Below are positions 30,601 to 41,575 of a stretch of 64,000 nt of DNA, in pieces (position 1 is the stretch's first letter; each line of letters opens with the position of its first letter). The stretch is from NCBI GenBank assembly GCA_946902985.2, contig CAMPQE020000053.1, positions 1,860,001 to 1,924,000 of the forward strand, written 5' to 3'. Origin of the DNA: Meconema thalassinum. Taxonomy: Eukaryota; Arthropoda; Insecta; Orthoptera; Tettigoniidae. A program made the position numbers and the translations under genes. The notes under the pieces were generated by a model. That model ran no database searches. It saw nothing but the letters and a program-made list of their open reading frames with translations, and was not told where the DNA came from.

Positions 30601-31589
30601 TTGAAATGAAAAGGATTAATAGAGGCGTGTATAAGTTTTCCAATTGTCGTTTGACATTGTTATAAACAATTTATTATTGTTATAAATAATTAATGAACTT
30701 TTGTTATTAACATTAAGAGTTTTGTTTTTATACTCTAAACAACGCTAATTAAACAAGTGGTTTGAACAATTAAACATGATTTGGGATTGTTGGAGTAATC
30801 CACTGGTGTTTGAATGGAGCATTTAAAACATTTGCGTGATAATATTTCAGTTGAGATGTGAACATTTACGTGTTTTGAAAAGGAGAGCCAAGCTCTGAGG
30901 TAACTCGCTTATGCTGGGGTTGAACGAACGGGGTGAGTCCGCTTTGACGATGCAGGTGCATTGCAGCTGGCCCGGACAACTGTATGACAGAGGCCAAGGA
31001 CGTATCCATAATAGCCTTGTGGCTATAAATAAAATGTGAAGTATATAAACACGCAAAACAATTGATATATGTGTCTCGTCCCAAATCCCGTTTCCATTCC
31101 AAGTGCATTATTATTTTTACGTTTCTTTGAGCTGGAGAAAGCTGAAACATTGTATGTAGAGTATGCAAGTCCTACAGGAGGACATGATTATATGGACGAT
31201 GGCTTCTGATTGCCACGTGGATTTTGTTGTTTTATTTTTGTTAAAATCATTCTTTATGTGAAATAAATTATTGTGCAGTTTAAAGTTTCTCATCTTCGTT
31301 ATGGTTCATTTTAAATATCATGGTGGAGGTTATTGTGAGGGCATACTTTAAGTGATCCAGTTGACAACCCAGTCCCCGAGATAAATTTAAGAGGTAAGTA
31401 AAGGTAAGTATGAACCCCCGTATATTTTGGTGTGTTCCACAATAATTTCTTGTTAACTATTGTGCTCTAATCTCGATAGTATCTGTCAGTGCCATTTTCA
31501 TTGATGTAGCTGTGCCGGTGCGATTGATTATTGGCAATCCGATTGAGGGGGCGGATATCTGACAGCCTACTATCCGGATATCGGGTACA
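27669..31589 (+). repeat. LTR 3 (3' LTR), 3921 bp
   Basis: Ends GGGTACA and is followed by the right-hand GTAC and unrelated sequence, fixing the element boundary. It has more private substitutions than the other LTRs, about seven of them clustered in 29849-30148. Confidence 0.85.
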
Positions 31590-31593
31590 GTAC
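31590..31593. repeat. Right target-site duplication, GTAC
   Basis: Matches 13398-13401 at the other end of the array. The internal LTR ends are not flanked by it (copies 1 and 2 continue GTAGG), as expected if only the outer ends touched the target. Confidence 0.75.
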
Positions 31594-31809
31594 TATCGAC
31601 TTATAAGTACATTTCGTTGTAGATCAGTGCGATAACGCTTGGGAATATGGATAGGCTACTGGTATCATAATAATATGGGAGATGATTTTGTTCCGTTGGC
31701 TGTCTTTCAACTGGTTGCCGTTATATGATATGCATGTTAAAATTTTGGATTATATATAAATACTCTCAAATATACCGGTAATATAATCTTGCTAAGTCGG
31801 GCATTTATG

Positions 31810-32060
31810 CAGATGGATATTAATAGATGTTATCATTTCTCCAAATTTCAAAATTGATATACTCATGGCTTATATATATTTTTAAATTGGCGCCTAGTCT
31901 ACTGATGCAACTTAGGGTATTTCTCATGTGGGGAAAATCAACACAGCTCCAACCCTTTAACGTACTGGTGTGAAAGACTTGAAAATGTGACCATAATCGG
32001 GATCGAACCCTCGTCTTTTGTGGCATGGCCAGGCATGCTAGGTCGTTGCACGAATGTTGT
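31810..32060 (-). repeat. tRNA-derived SINE, minus orientation
   Basis: On the minus strand a perfect pol III B box (GGTTCGATCCC, 31999-32009) follows a tRNA-like head with CCTAGCATGCCTGGCCATGCC about 45 bp upstream. A non-tRNA body continues to lower coordinates (TTCACACCAGTACGTTAAAG). It cannot be a functional tRNA gene because the arms do not pair. Boundaries are approximate. Confidence 0.55.
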
Positions 32061-32304
32061 TATGATTACAATAGTCTAATATAATATCAATGATAAAAAT
32101 TTATTTGATTAACAACGTTATGAAAAAACAAATATAATGCAGCCATGAATTTGCTCAAAACACTGGACAGGTAAAATGATTGTTACGCTGCCCTGTTCAT
32201 TGAAACTCTAAGTCAGCATCTCCATCTATGTATCTTGCAAGTGTTTGGGATCTGCAGGTGTTAGTTAGGCCTCAAAGGTTTCAATACCTGATGAAAGGAA
32301 CTCT

Positions 32305-32445
32305 TCCCACCTCGTGGTGTAGCGCCTAGGTCCGGGTTCGATTCCCACCTCAGATATCTCGGAAATGGTTTCCCACTTCTACTCCTGGCGGATGGTTCCT
32401 AGCTTAAGGCCACGGTTGCCCCCTTCCACATCCTCCCCTGAATTG
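32305..32445 (+). repeat. tRNA-derived SINE, plus orientation
   Basis: An A-box-like TGGTGTAGCGC (32315-32325) and a perfect B box GGTTCGATTCC (32335-32345) are closer together than in a real tRNA, so the head is deleted or decayed. The body continues ATGGTTTCCCACTTCTACTC...TAAGGCCACGGTTGCC, which resembles a SINE body I associate with insects. The 3' end is not defined; the sequence to about 32545 may belong to it. Confidence 0.6.
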
Positions 32446-33478
32446 CATTACACACACTTATATAGCAATCACAATAACACAGGTTATCAGACAAATGGCC
32501 ACATACACTCAAGTACAAGGGGCTGAGTGAATCGAAATCAAAGCCCCTTTAATGAAACTATAAGTCTTTACTAGATTTCGCCTTTAAATAAGGTTTAACT
32601 TAAATGGTACAACAACGTAACGTTTACAGCTGAATTTTCTTTAGTTTTAGCTAATTCATTTTGCAAAATTGACATTCTTTTTACGATTCACGATAACCTT
32701 TTCTAGTGCTACTGAACTGAAGACTCGTTGTTGCTGAAGCTTGCAATATAACCTGCTTTGTAAATCGTATTGTGTTTTGATGTTATGTTTTACAGCGGAG
32801 GTAATAGGCCTACTGAAGTGCCCAGTGCAGATTTTTAGTGACAGTCAATTCACAATTTTTAACTGTCGAAGATACAGAGGTGTGGCTATTTAAATAGGAA
32901 AAGCCTTATGACGACAATAAAAGTTACAAGTTACCATCATGTTAGTTGGATTCGATAATGAAGTTCGTTTTAACTGCGTGGTTTGTAACACAAGAAAATC
33001 TTGGTAATTTTCGGATTCCGAATGGCTGATTCCTGTATGCTACTAGTGGCGATTTACAATACGTGTACAGTAATCTAAGTTCGATTTCTCGTGCCTAATT
33101 AAGCGTATTGATAGATTTTTACCGTCGGTACTTTATTGTGTGACAAAAAAATATGGAATCTACTCACCGCAAATCAAGTTTGTGTGTAGCCTAGGCTACA
33201 TAATGTATTAGGAGACCTAAGATTACTGTAAGATCTATTGTTTCCTTGCTGTTTAAGCAGCCACAATTACATATTAATTTTATCAATTCAATCGCAATGA
33301 TAACAACTTATTCGACCAGCGTCAAGGTCATATTTGTTTGTTGTTGTTGACAAACATAAAACCGCTCCTGATCACTGTGCACTTCCTCATCTGATTTATG
33401 AATGATTTGGCGTAGCCTTCTGGTATAAGTACCGTAAGGTCATTAATTAATTCTTCAGTGTTTTTTTTGGTGTTCTAG
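32446..33478. other. Interval without recognised gene
   Basis: AT-rich, non-repetitive by eye, with no motif-bearing ORF. It may be upstream region or intron of the gene whose exons follow. Confidence 0.4.
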
Positions 33479-33560
33479 TTTCCTGAACACAGTGGAGGAT
33501 CAACTATTTATTAAAAGTGAGCCAGACTGGTTGACACATACAGTTGAAGTCTCTAACACT
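33479..33560 (+). CDS. Candidate internal exon A, acidic N-terminal segment of a zinc-finger-type protein
   Basis: A T-rich tract and TTCTAG acceptor (AG at 33477-33478) precede an open stretch encoding TVEDQLFIKSEPDWLTH and VEVSNT, ended by the donor GTGAGT at 33561. The frame ends exactly at a codon boundary. FIKSEPDW resembles the acidic IKxEP segments found upstream of C2H2 fingers in insect proteins. The first codon is split with an earlier exon that I could not find. The join to exon B is in phase. Confidence 0.5.
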
Positions 33561-33745
33561 GTGAGTTGCATTTTGATTCGTATATGGTGTAACATTGCAT
33601 TCTTAGTGATGTGCATGACAAGTGAGGTTTAGTGACTTAACACACTACTTAATGGTAAATGGCTCGCTAACGTTTAGTAACGTAACTTAGTACTTTTATT
33701 GTGTCTGCATATTTTTGATTGGGTCATACTTGTGTTACTTCGCAG

Positions 33746-33844
33746 GAGACAAATGTCCTGTTGCCCTCGGATAACATGAAAGACGAGGCTGCTGATATAT
33801 TTGACGATGAAAGAATACCAGTTAAGGAGGAACATGAACTACAG
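33746..33844 (+). CDS. Candidate internal exon B, acidic segment
   Basis: The acceptor TTACTTCGCAG ends at 33745 and the donor CAG|GTAATT follows 33844, giving 99 nt, exactly 33 codons in phase 0. It encodes an acidic segment containing NMKDEAADIFDDERIPVKEE. The intron between exons A and B would be 185 bp. No zinc-finger exon lies downstream before the satellite, so the rest of the gene is beyond the array, lost or elsewhere. The finger array at 2.5 kb is upstream on the same strand and cannot be its 3' exon. Confidence 0.55.
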
Positions 33845-35149
33845 GTAATTATCGGTTCAGCGTTATTTCTCTTGAAATATGGTAGCACTGAACGAAAGTA
33901 GAACGAGCGATAACATCCTCTATAGTACATGAATTGGCCTAACGCCTTATCAAATGACGAGAAATTAATCAGAGCATGAAATTTACATAGATGTTTCCTC
34001 CTCGGCTGTCTGTAACCCGCCCAGCCATTCCAAATAGATCACAACTTATATAAGCAAAATTCCAGCTGTGACCGCCATTGTTCACATCAATCATCATCAA
34101 AACAGTACTGCCAACATTGCCCTTCTGGTACTATGTCGCACCAGCACCTGACCATTCTAACCTTCGTTTCATCCAATCCAATGGTTTTTGATAATGGTTA
34201 CAGCCTAACGCGTCCACATTTTTTCTTTTTTTATTTACAGCGATTTTGTATCCCACTTTCCTTTTTTCAACAGTGATTTTGTATCCCACATGTCGGCAAC
34301 AAATTTTGCGCCAGCGGTATATGCCGTTAGAGTGCGCCTTGTTGACAGTTGAACGAGATGCAAGCAGCTGTCGGAACATGGCAGCCGTTTTTTAAATGAG
34401 CAATAAATTACACATGTTTACGTACTTGAGCACATATAGTAGGTGCAGTAGTGACCAGGGTTCCTAATTTCAATACGTAATATCGCCCATACGATGAAAC
34501 AAGGACACAAGGCGTGTAAAAGTCACATTCATGTCTGATGCAAGTGTATAAGCCGCGATCTACTTTCATTCAGAATTAATGAATAATCTTCACCACATCT
34601 TTATTCTTCATTTTCTTGAAATAGTGACCGCCTCGGGACAAACACATAATCAGACAATTAGGCAATAGTGCTGAGCAATTACACGACTAAAGGACTTTGC
34701 CTCTGGTAGTTCATTTGTCAACTCTTGATGTACAGGACCAGTTTGTAGAGTGCCATGTTCTCTAGAATAATTTGTATAAATTCTTGTTTAAGACAGCTTA
34801 AATGGGGGAAGATGACGTCGTAGTTCCGCCCCTAAAAACCTCCGTAACTAACTAACTAACTTATGGCTAAAGTGCACACAATGATCTGAGTATCAACTTT
34901 CCACAATGACATTAATAGGAAGTTGCTTGAGACCAAAATCACCTGAGTAGACACCGTTAATTTTTCTGTTTACTTGTGTCGGGATCCACTTTTCCATTTG
35001 TTCTCTTGATCATCCCTAGTTTAGCTTTCCCTCAATTCTGATCCCGAAATTTATAGATAACATAAACATCATTTTTCTCACTTTAAGGGGGGGAGGTCCA
35101 GTTTAAGAGAGGGGAAAAATGTCAATATTCATTCAGTTGTTGAACATGC
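33845..35149. other. Interval without recognised gene up to the satellite edge
   Basis: No motif-bearing ORF. A short (CTAA)n run lies near 34848-34860, and a G8 run lies near 35088, about 60 bp before the first recognisable satellite sequence. It could be intron of the exon A/B gene. Confidence 0.4.
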
Positions 35150-35208
35150 TACACATATGATAATGTGTAAGACAGTAATGACGAGCTTGTGGCAACCAAA
35201 AGCAACTT

Positions 35209-36079
35209 TTAAAGTGTTGACATATGATAATGTGTATCACAGTAATGGCGAGACTGTGGCAAACAAAAGCAACTTTTAGAGTGTTGACATATGACAGTGT
35301 GTATCAGAGTAATGGCGAGCTTGTGGCAACCAAAAGCAACTTTTAAAGTGTTGACATATGATAATGTATACCACAGTAATGGCGAGCTTGTGGCAACCAA
35401 AAGCAACTTTTAAAGTGTTGACATATGATAATGTGTATCACAGTAATGGCGAGCTTGTGGCAGCCAAAAGCAACTTTTAAAGTGTTGACGTATGATAATG
35501 TGTACCACAGTAATGGCGAGCTTGTGGCAACCAAAAGCAACTTTTAAAGTGTTGACATATGATAATGTATACCACAGTAATGGCAAGCTTGTGGCAACCA
35601 AAAACAACTTTTTAAGTGTTGACATATGATAATGTGTACCACAATAATGGCAAGCTTGTGGCAACCAAAAGCAACTTTTAAAGTGTTGACATATGATAAT
35701 GTGTACCACAGTAATTGCAAGCTTGTGGCAACCAAAAGCAACTATTAAAGTGTTGACATATGATAATTTGTATCACAATAATGGCGAGCTTGTGGCAACC
35801 AAAAGCAACTTTTAAAGTGTTGACATATGATAATGTGTACCACAGTAATAGCAAGCTTGTGGCAACCAAAAGCAACTTTTAAAGTGTTGACTTATGTTAA
35901 TGTGTATCACAGTAAAGGCGAGCCTGTGGCAACCAAAAGCAACTTTTAAAGTGTTGACATATGACAGTGTGTATCAGAGTAATGGCGAGCATGTGGCAAC
36001 CAAAAGCAATTATTAAAGTGTTGACATATGATAATGTGTATCAGAGTAATGGCAAGCTTGTGGCAACCAAAAGCAACTT
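35209..36079 (+). repeat. 871-bp (13-monomer) higher-order repeat, first copy
   Basis: Diagnostic variants include GCGAGACTGTGGCAAACAA at the start (35255) and GACTTATGTTAATG near 35889. The block recurs at 36080-36950 in the same order. Confidence 0.8.
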
Positions 36080-36950
36080 TTAAAGTGTTGACATATGATA
36101 ATGTGTATCACAGTAATGGCGAGACTGTGGCAAACAAAAGCAACTTTTAGAGTGTTGACATATGACAGTGTGTATCAGAGTAATGGCGAGCTTGTGGCAA
36201 CCAAAAGCAACTTTTAAAGTGTTGACATATGATAATGTATACCACAGTAATGGCGAGCTTGTGGCAACCAAAAGCAACTTTTAAAGTGTTGACATATGAT
36301 AATGTGTATCACAGTAATGGCGAGCTTGTGGCAACCAAAAGCAACTTTTAAAGTGTTCACGTATGATAATGTGTACCACAGTAATGGCGAGCTTGTGGCA
36401 ACCAAAAGCAACTTTTAAAGTGTTGACATATGATAATGTATACCACAGTAATGGCAAGCTTGTGGCAACCAAAAACAACTTTTAAAGTGTTGACATATGA
36501 TAATGTGTACCACAATAATGGCAAGCTTGTGGCAACCAAAAGCAACTTTTAAAGTGTTGACATATGATAATGTGTACCACAGTAATTGCAAGCTTGTGGC
36601 AACCAAAAGCAACTATTAAAGTGTTGACATATGATAATTTGTATCACAATAATGGCGAGCTTGTGGCAACCAAAAGCAACTTTTAAAGTGTTGACATATG
36701 ATAATGTGTACCACAGTAATAGCAAGCTTGTGGCAACCAAAAGCAACTTTTAAAGTGTTGACTTAAGTTAATGTGTATCACAGTAAAGGCGAGCCTGTGG
36801 CAACCAAAAGCAACTTTTAAAGTGTTGACATATGACAGTGTGTATCAGAGTAATGGCGAGCATGTGGCAACCAAAAGCAATTATTAAAGTGTTGACATAT
36901 GATAATGTGTATCAGAGTAATGGCAAGCTTGTGGCAACCAAAAGCAACTT
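36080..36950 (+). repeat. 871-bp (13-monomer) higher-order repeat, second copy
   Basis: Repeats the variant series of the preceding 871 bp with very few differences (for example TTAAGTTAATG in place of TTATGTTAATG near 36763). After 36950 the series departs, so this is a tandem duplication of one block rather than a long regular higher-order array. Confidence 0.8.
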
Positions 36951-37859
36951 TTAAAGTGTTGACATATGATAACGTATACCACAGTAATGGCGAGCTTGTG
37001 GCAACCAAAAGCAACTTTTAAAGTGTTGACATATGATAATGTGTACCACAGTAATGGCGAGCTTGTGGCAACCAAAAGCAACTTTTAAAGTGTTGACATA
37101 TGATAATGTGTATCACAGTAATGGCGAGCTTGTGGCAACCAAAAGCAACTTTTAAAGTGTTGACATATGATAACGTATACCACAGTAATGGCGAGCTTGT
37201 GGCAACCAAAAGCAACTTTTAAAGTGTTGACATATGATAATGTGTACCACAGTAATGGCGAGCTTATGGCAACCAAAAGCAACTTTTAAAGTGTTGACAT
37301 ATGATAATGTGTACCACAGTAATGGCAAGCTTGTGGCAACCAAAAGCAACTTCTAAAGTGTTGACATATGATAATGTGTACCACAGTAATGGCTAGCTTG
37401 TGGCAACCAAAATCAACTTTTAAAGTGTTGACATATGATAATGTATACCACAGTAATTGCAAGCTTGTTGCAACCAAAAGCAACTTTTAAAGTGTTGACA
37501 TATGATAATGTGTATCACAATAATGGCGAGCTTGTGGCAACCAAAAGCAACGTTTAAAGTGTTGACATATGATAATGTGTATCACAATAATGGCGAGCTT
37601 GTGGCAACCAAAAGCAACTTTTAAAGTGTTGACATATGATAATGTGTACCAGAGTAATGGCGAGCATGTGGCAACCAAAAGCAACTTTTAAAGTGTTGAC
37701 ATATGATAATGTGTACCACAGTAATGGCGAGCTTGTGGCAACCAAAAGCAACTTTTAAGTGCTGACATATGATAACGTATACCACAGTAATGGCGAGCTT
37801 ATGGCAACCAAAACAACTTTTAAAGTGTTGACATATGATAATGTGTATCACAGTAATGG

Positions 37860-38760
37860 CAAGCTTGTGGCAACCAAAAGCAACTTCTAAAGTGTTGACA
37901 TATGATAATGTGTATCACAGTAATGGCGAGCTTGTGGCAACCAAAAGCAACTTCTAAAGTGTTGACATATGATAATGTGTACCACAGTAATGGCTAGCTT
38001 GTGGCAACCAAAAGCAACTTTTAAAGTGTTGACATATGATAATGTGTATCACAGTAATGGCTAGCTTGTGGCAACCAAAAGCAACTTCTAAAGTGTTGAC
38101 ATATGATAATGTGTATCACAGTAATGGCAAGCTTGTGGCAACCAAAAGCAACTTTTAAAGTGTTGACATATGATAATGTGTATCACAGTAATGGCGAGCT
38201 TGTGGCAACCAAAAGCAACTTCTAAAGAGTTGACATATGATACTGTGTATCACAGTAATGGCGAGCTTGTGGCAACCAAAAGCAACTTTTAAAGTGTTGA
38301 CATATGATAATGTGTATCACAGTAATGGCTAGCTTGTGGCAACCAAAAGCAACTTCTAAAGTGTTGACATATGATAATGTGTATCACAGTAATGGCGAGC
38401 TTGTGGCAACCAAAAGCAACTATTAAAGTGTTGACATATGATAATGTGTATCAGAGTAATGGCTAGCTTGTGGCAACCAAAAGCAACTTCTAAAGTGTTG
38501 ACATATGATAATGTGTATCACATTAATGGCGAGCTTGTGGCAACCAAAAGCAACTTTTAAAGTGTTGACATATGATAATGTGTATCACAGTAATGGCTAG
38601 CTTGTGGCAACCAAAAGCAACTTCTAAAGTGTTGACATATGATAATGTGTATCACAGTAATGGCGAGCTTGTGGCAACCAAAAGCAACTTTTAAAGTGTT
38701 GACATATGATAATGTGTACCACAGTAATGGCTAGCTTGTGGCAACCAAAAGCAACTTTTA
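37860..38760 (+). repeat. Sub-array with dimer-like alternation
   Basis: GGCTAGCTT and GGCGAGCTT monomers, and TTCTAAAG and TTTTAAAG ends, often alternate here at about 134-bp spacing. This suggests a local dimeric amplification distinct from the neighbouring blocks. The alternation is imperfect. Confidence 0.5.
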
Positions 38761-41575
38761 AAGTGTTGACATATGATAATGTGTACCAGAGTAATGGCGA
38801 GCAAGTGGCAACCAAAAGCAACTTTTAAAGTGTTGACATATGATAATGTGTACCACAGTAGTGGCAAGCTTGTGGCAACCAAGAGCAACTTTTAAAGTTT
38901 TTGACATATGATAATATGTATCACAATAATGGCGAGCTTGTGGCAACCAAAAGCAACTTTTAAAGTGTTGACATATGATAATGTATACCACAGTAATTGC
39001 AAGCTTGTGGCAACCAAAAGCAACTTTTAAAGTGTTGACATATGATAATGTATACCACAGTAATGGCAAGCTTGTGGCAACCAAAAGCAACTTTTGAAGT
39101 GTTGACATATGATAATGTGTATCACAATAATGGCGAGCTTGTGGCAACCAAAAGCAACTTTTAAAGTGTTGACATATGATAATGTATACCACAGTAATGG
39201 CGAGCTTGTGGCAACCAAAAGCAACTTTTAAAGTGTTGACATATGATAATGTGTACCACAGTAATGGCTAGCTTGTGGCAACCAAAGCAACTTTTAAGGT
39301 GTTGACATATGATAATGTATACCACAGTAATGGCAAGCTTGTGGCAACCAAAAGCAACTTTTAAAGTGTTGACATATGATAATGTGTACCACAGTAATGC
39401 CAAGCTTGTGGCAACCAAAAGCAACTTTTAAAGTGTTGACATATGATAATGTGTATCACAAAATGGCAAGCTTCTGGCAACCAAAAGCAACTTTTAAAGT
39501 GTTGACATATAATAATGTGTATCACAGTAATGGCGAGCTTGTGGCAACCAAGAGCAACTTTTAAAGTGTTGACATATGATAATGTGTATCACAGTAATGC
39601 CAAGCTTGTGGCAACCAAAAGCAACTTTTAAAGTGTTGACATATGATAATGTGTATCACAGTAATGGCAAGCTTGTGGCAACCAAAAGCAACTTTTAAAG
39701 TGTTGACATATGATAATGTGTACCAGAGTAATGCCAAGCTTGTGGCAACCAAAAGCAACTTTTAAAGTGTTGACATATGATAATGTGTATCACAGTAATG
39801 GCAAGCTTGTGGCAACCAAAAGCAACCCTTAAAGTGTTGACATATGATAATGTGTATCACAGTAATGGCGAGCTTGTGGCAACCAAAAGCAACTTTTAAA
39901 GTGTTGACATATGATAATGTATACCACAGTAATGCCAAGCTTGTGGCAACCAAACCAACTTTTAAAGTGTTGACATATGATAATGTGTACCACAGTAATG
40001 GCGAGCTTGTGGCAACCAAAAGCAACTTTTAAAGTGTTGACATATGATTATGTGTATCACAGTAATGGCGAGCTTGTGGCAACCAAGAGCAACTTTTAAA
40101 GTGTTGACATATGATAATGTATACCACAGTAATGCCAAGCTTGTGGCAACCAAAAGCAACTTTTAAAGTGTTGACATATGATAATGTGTATCACAGTAAT
40201 GGCGAACTTGTGGCAACCAAGAGCAACTTTTAAAGTGTTGACATATGATAATGTGTATCACAGTAATGGCGAGCTTGTGGCAACCAAAAGCAACTTTTAA
40301 AGTGTTGACATATGATAATGTATACCACAGTAATGCCAAGCTTGTGGCAACCAAAAGCAACTTTTAAAGTGTTGACATATGATAATGTGTATCACAGTAA
40401 TTGCGAGCTTGTGGCAACCAAAAGCAACTTTTAGAGTGTTGACATATGATAATGTATACCACAGTAATGGCGAGCTTGTGGCAACCAAGAGCAACTTTTA
40501 AAGTGTTGACATATGATAATGTATACCAGAGTAATGCCAAGCTTGTGGCAACCAAAAGCAACTTTTAAACTGTTGACATATCATAATGTGTATCACAGTA
40601 ATGGCGAACTTGTGGCAACCAAGAGCAACTTTTAAAGTGTTGACATATGATAATGTATACCACAGTAATGGCAAGCTTGAGGCAACCAAAAGCAACTTTT
40701 AAAGTGTTGACATATGATAATGTATACCACAGTAATGGCAAGCTTGTGGCAACCAAAAGCAACTTTTAAAGTGTTGACATATGATAATGTGTACCACAGT
40801 AATGGCTAGCTTGTGGCAACCAAAAGCAACTTTTAAAGTGTTGACATATGATAATGTGTATCACAGTAATGGCGAGCCTGTGGCAACCAAAAGCAACTTT
40901 TAATGTGTTGACATATGATAATGTGTACCACAGTAATGGCTAGCTTGTGGCAACCAAAAGCAACTTTGAAAGTGTTGACATATGATAATGTGAATCACAG
41001 TAATGCCAAGCTTGTGGCAACCAAAAGCAACTTTTAAAGTGTTGACATATGATAATGTATACCACAGTAATGGCGAGCTTGTGGCAACAAAGAGCAACTT
41101 TTAAAGTGTTGACATATGATAATGTATACCACAGTAATGGCAAGCTTGTGGCAACCAAAAGCAACTTTTAAAGTGTTGACATATGATAATGTATATCACA
41201 GTAATGCCAAGCTTGTGGCAACCAAAAGCAACTTTTAAAGTGTTGACATATGATAATGTGTACCACAGTAATGGCAAGCTTGTGGCAACCAAAAGCAACT
41301 TTTAAAGTGTTGAAATATGATAATGTGTATCACAGTAATGGCGAGCATGTGGCAACCAAAAGCAATTATTAAAGTGTTGACATATGATAATGTGTACCAC
41401 AGTAATAGCGAGCTTGTGGCAACCAAGAGCAACTTTTAAAGTGTTGACATATGATAATGTATACCACAGTAATGGCGAACTTGTGGCAACCAAAAGCAAC
41501 TTTTAAAGTGTTGACATATGATAATGTGTACCACAGTAATGTCAAGCTTGTGGCAACCAAAAGCAACTTTTAAAG

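Larger units (their letters stand above)
13402..31589 (+). mobile_element. Gag-only LTR retrotransposon, tandem form LTR-int-LTR-int-LTR
   Basis: Three near-identical 3.92-kb LTRs alternate with two 3213-bp internal regions. The array begins TGCCCCCGT, ends GGGTACA and is flanked by one GTAC duplication, so it entered as one insertion and later gained a unit, most simply by unequal recombination between LTRs. The internal region holds a leader with structured repeats, one long gag ORF and a polypurine tract, and nothing resembling protease, reverse transcriptase, RNase H or integrase. It must therefore be mobilised by enzymes supplied in trans. The 4-bp duplication and TG...CA ends favour Ty3/Gypsy ancestry. 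The architecture resembles plant TR-GAG elements (terminal repeats plus gag only). Few differences between copies indicate recent activity or recent amplification. Confidence 0.85.

Noticed and set aside
32311..32350. Functional tRNA gene
   Set aside because: A and B boxes are only about 10 bp apart and no cloverleaf can form, so a SINE head is the better reading.
34131..34379. 82-codon minus-strand ORF
   Set aside because: No motif, internal near-repeat of a short phrase (GYKIAV/GYKITV) only, and no splice or promoter context.
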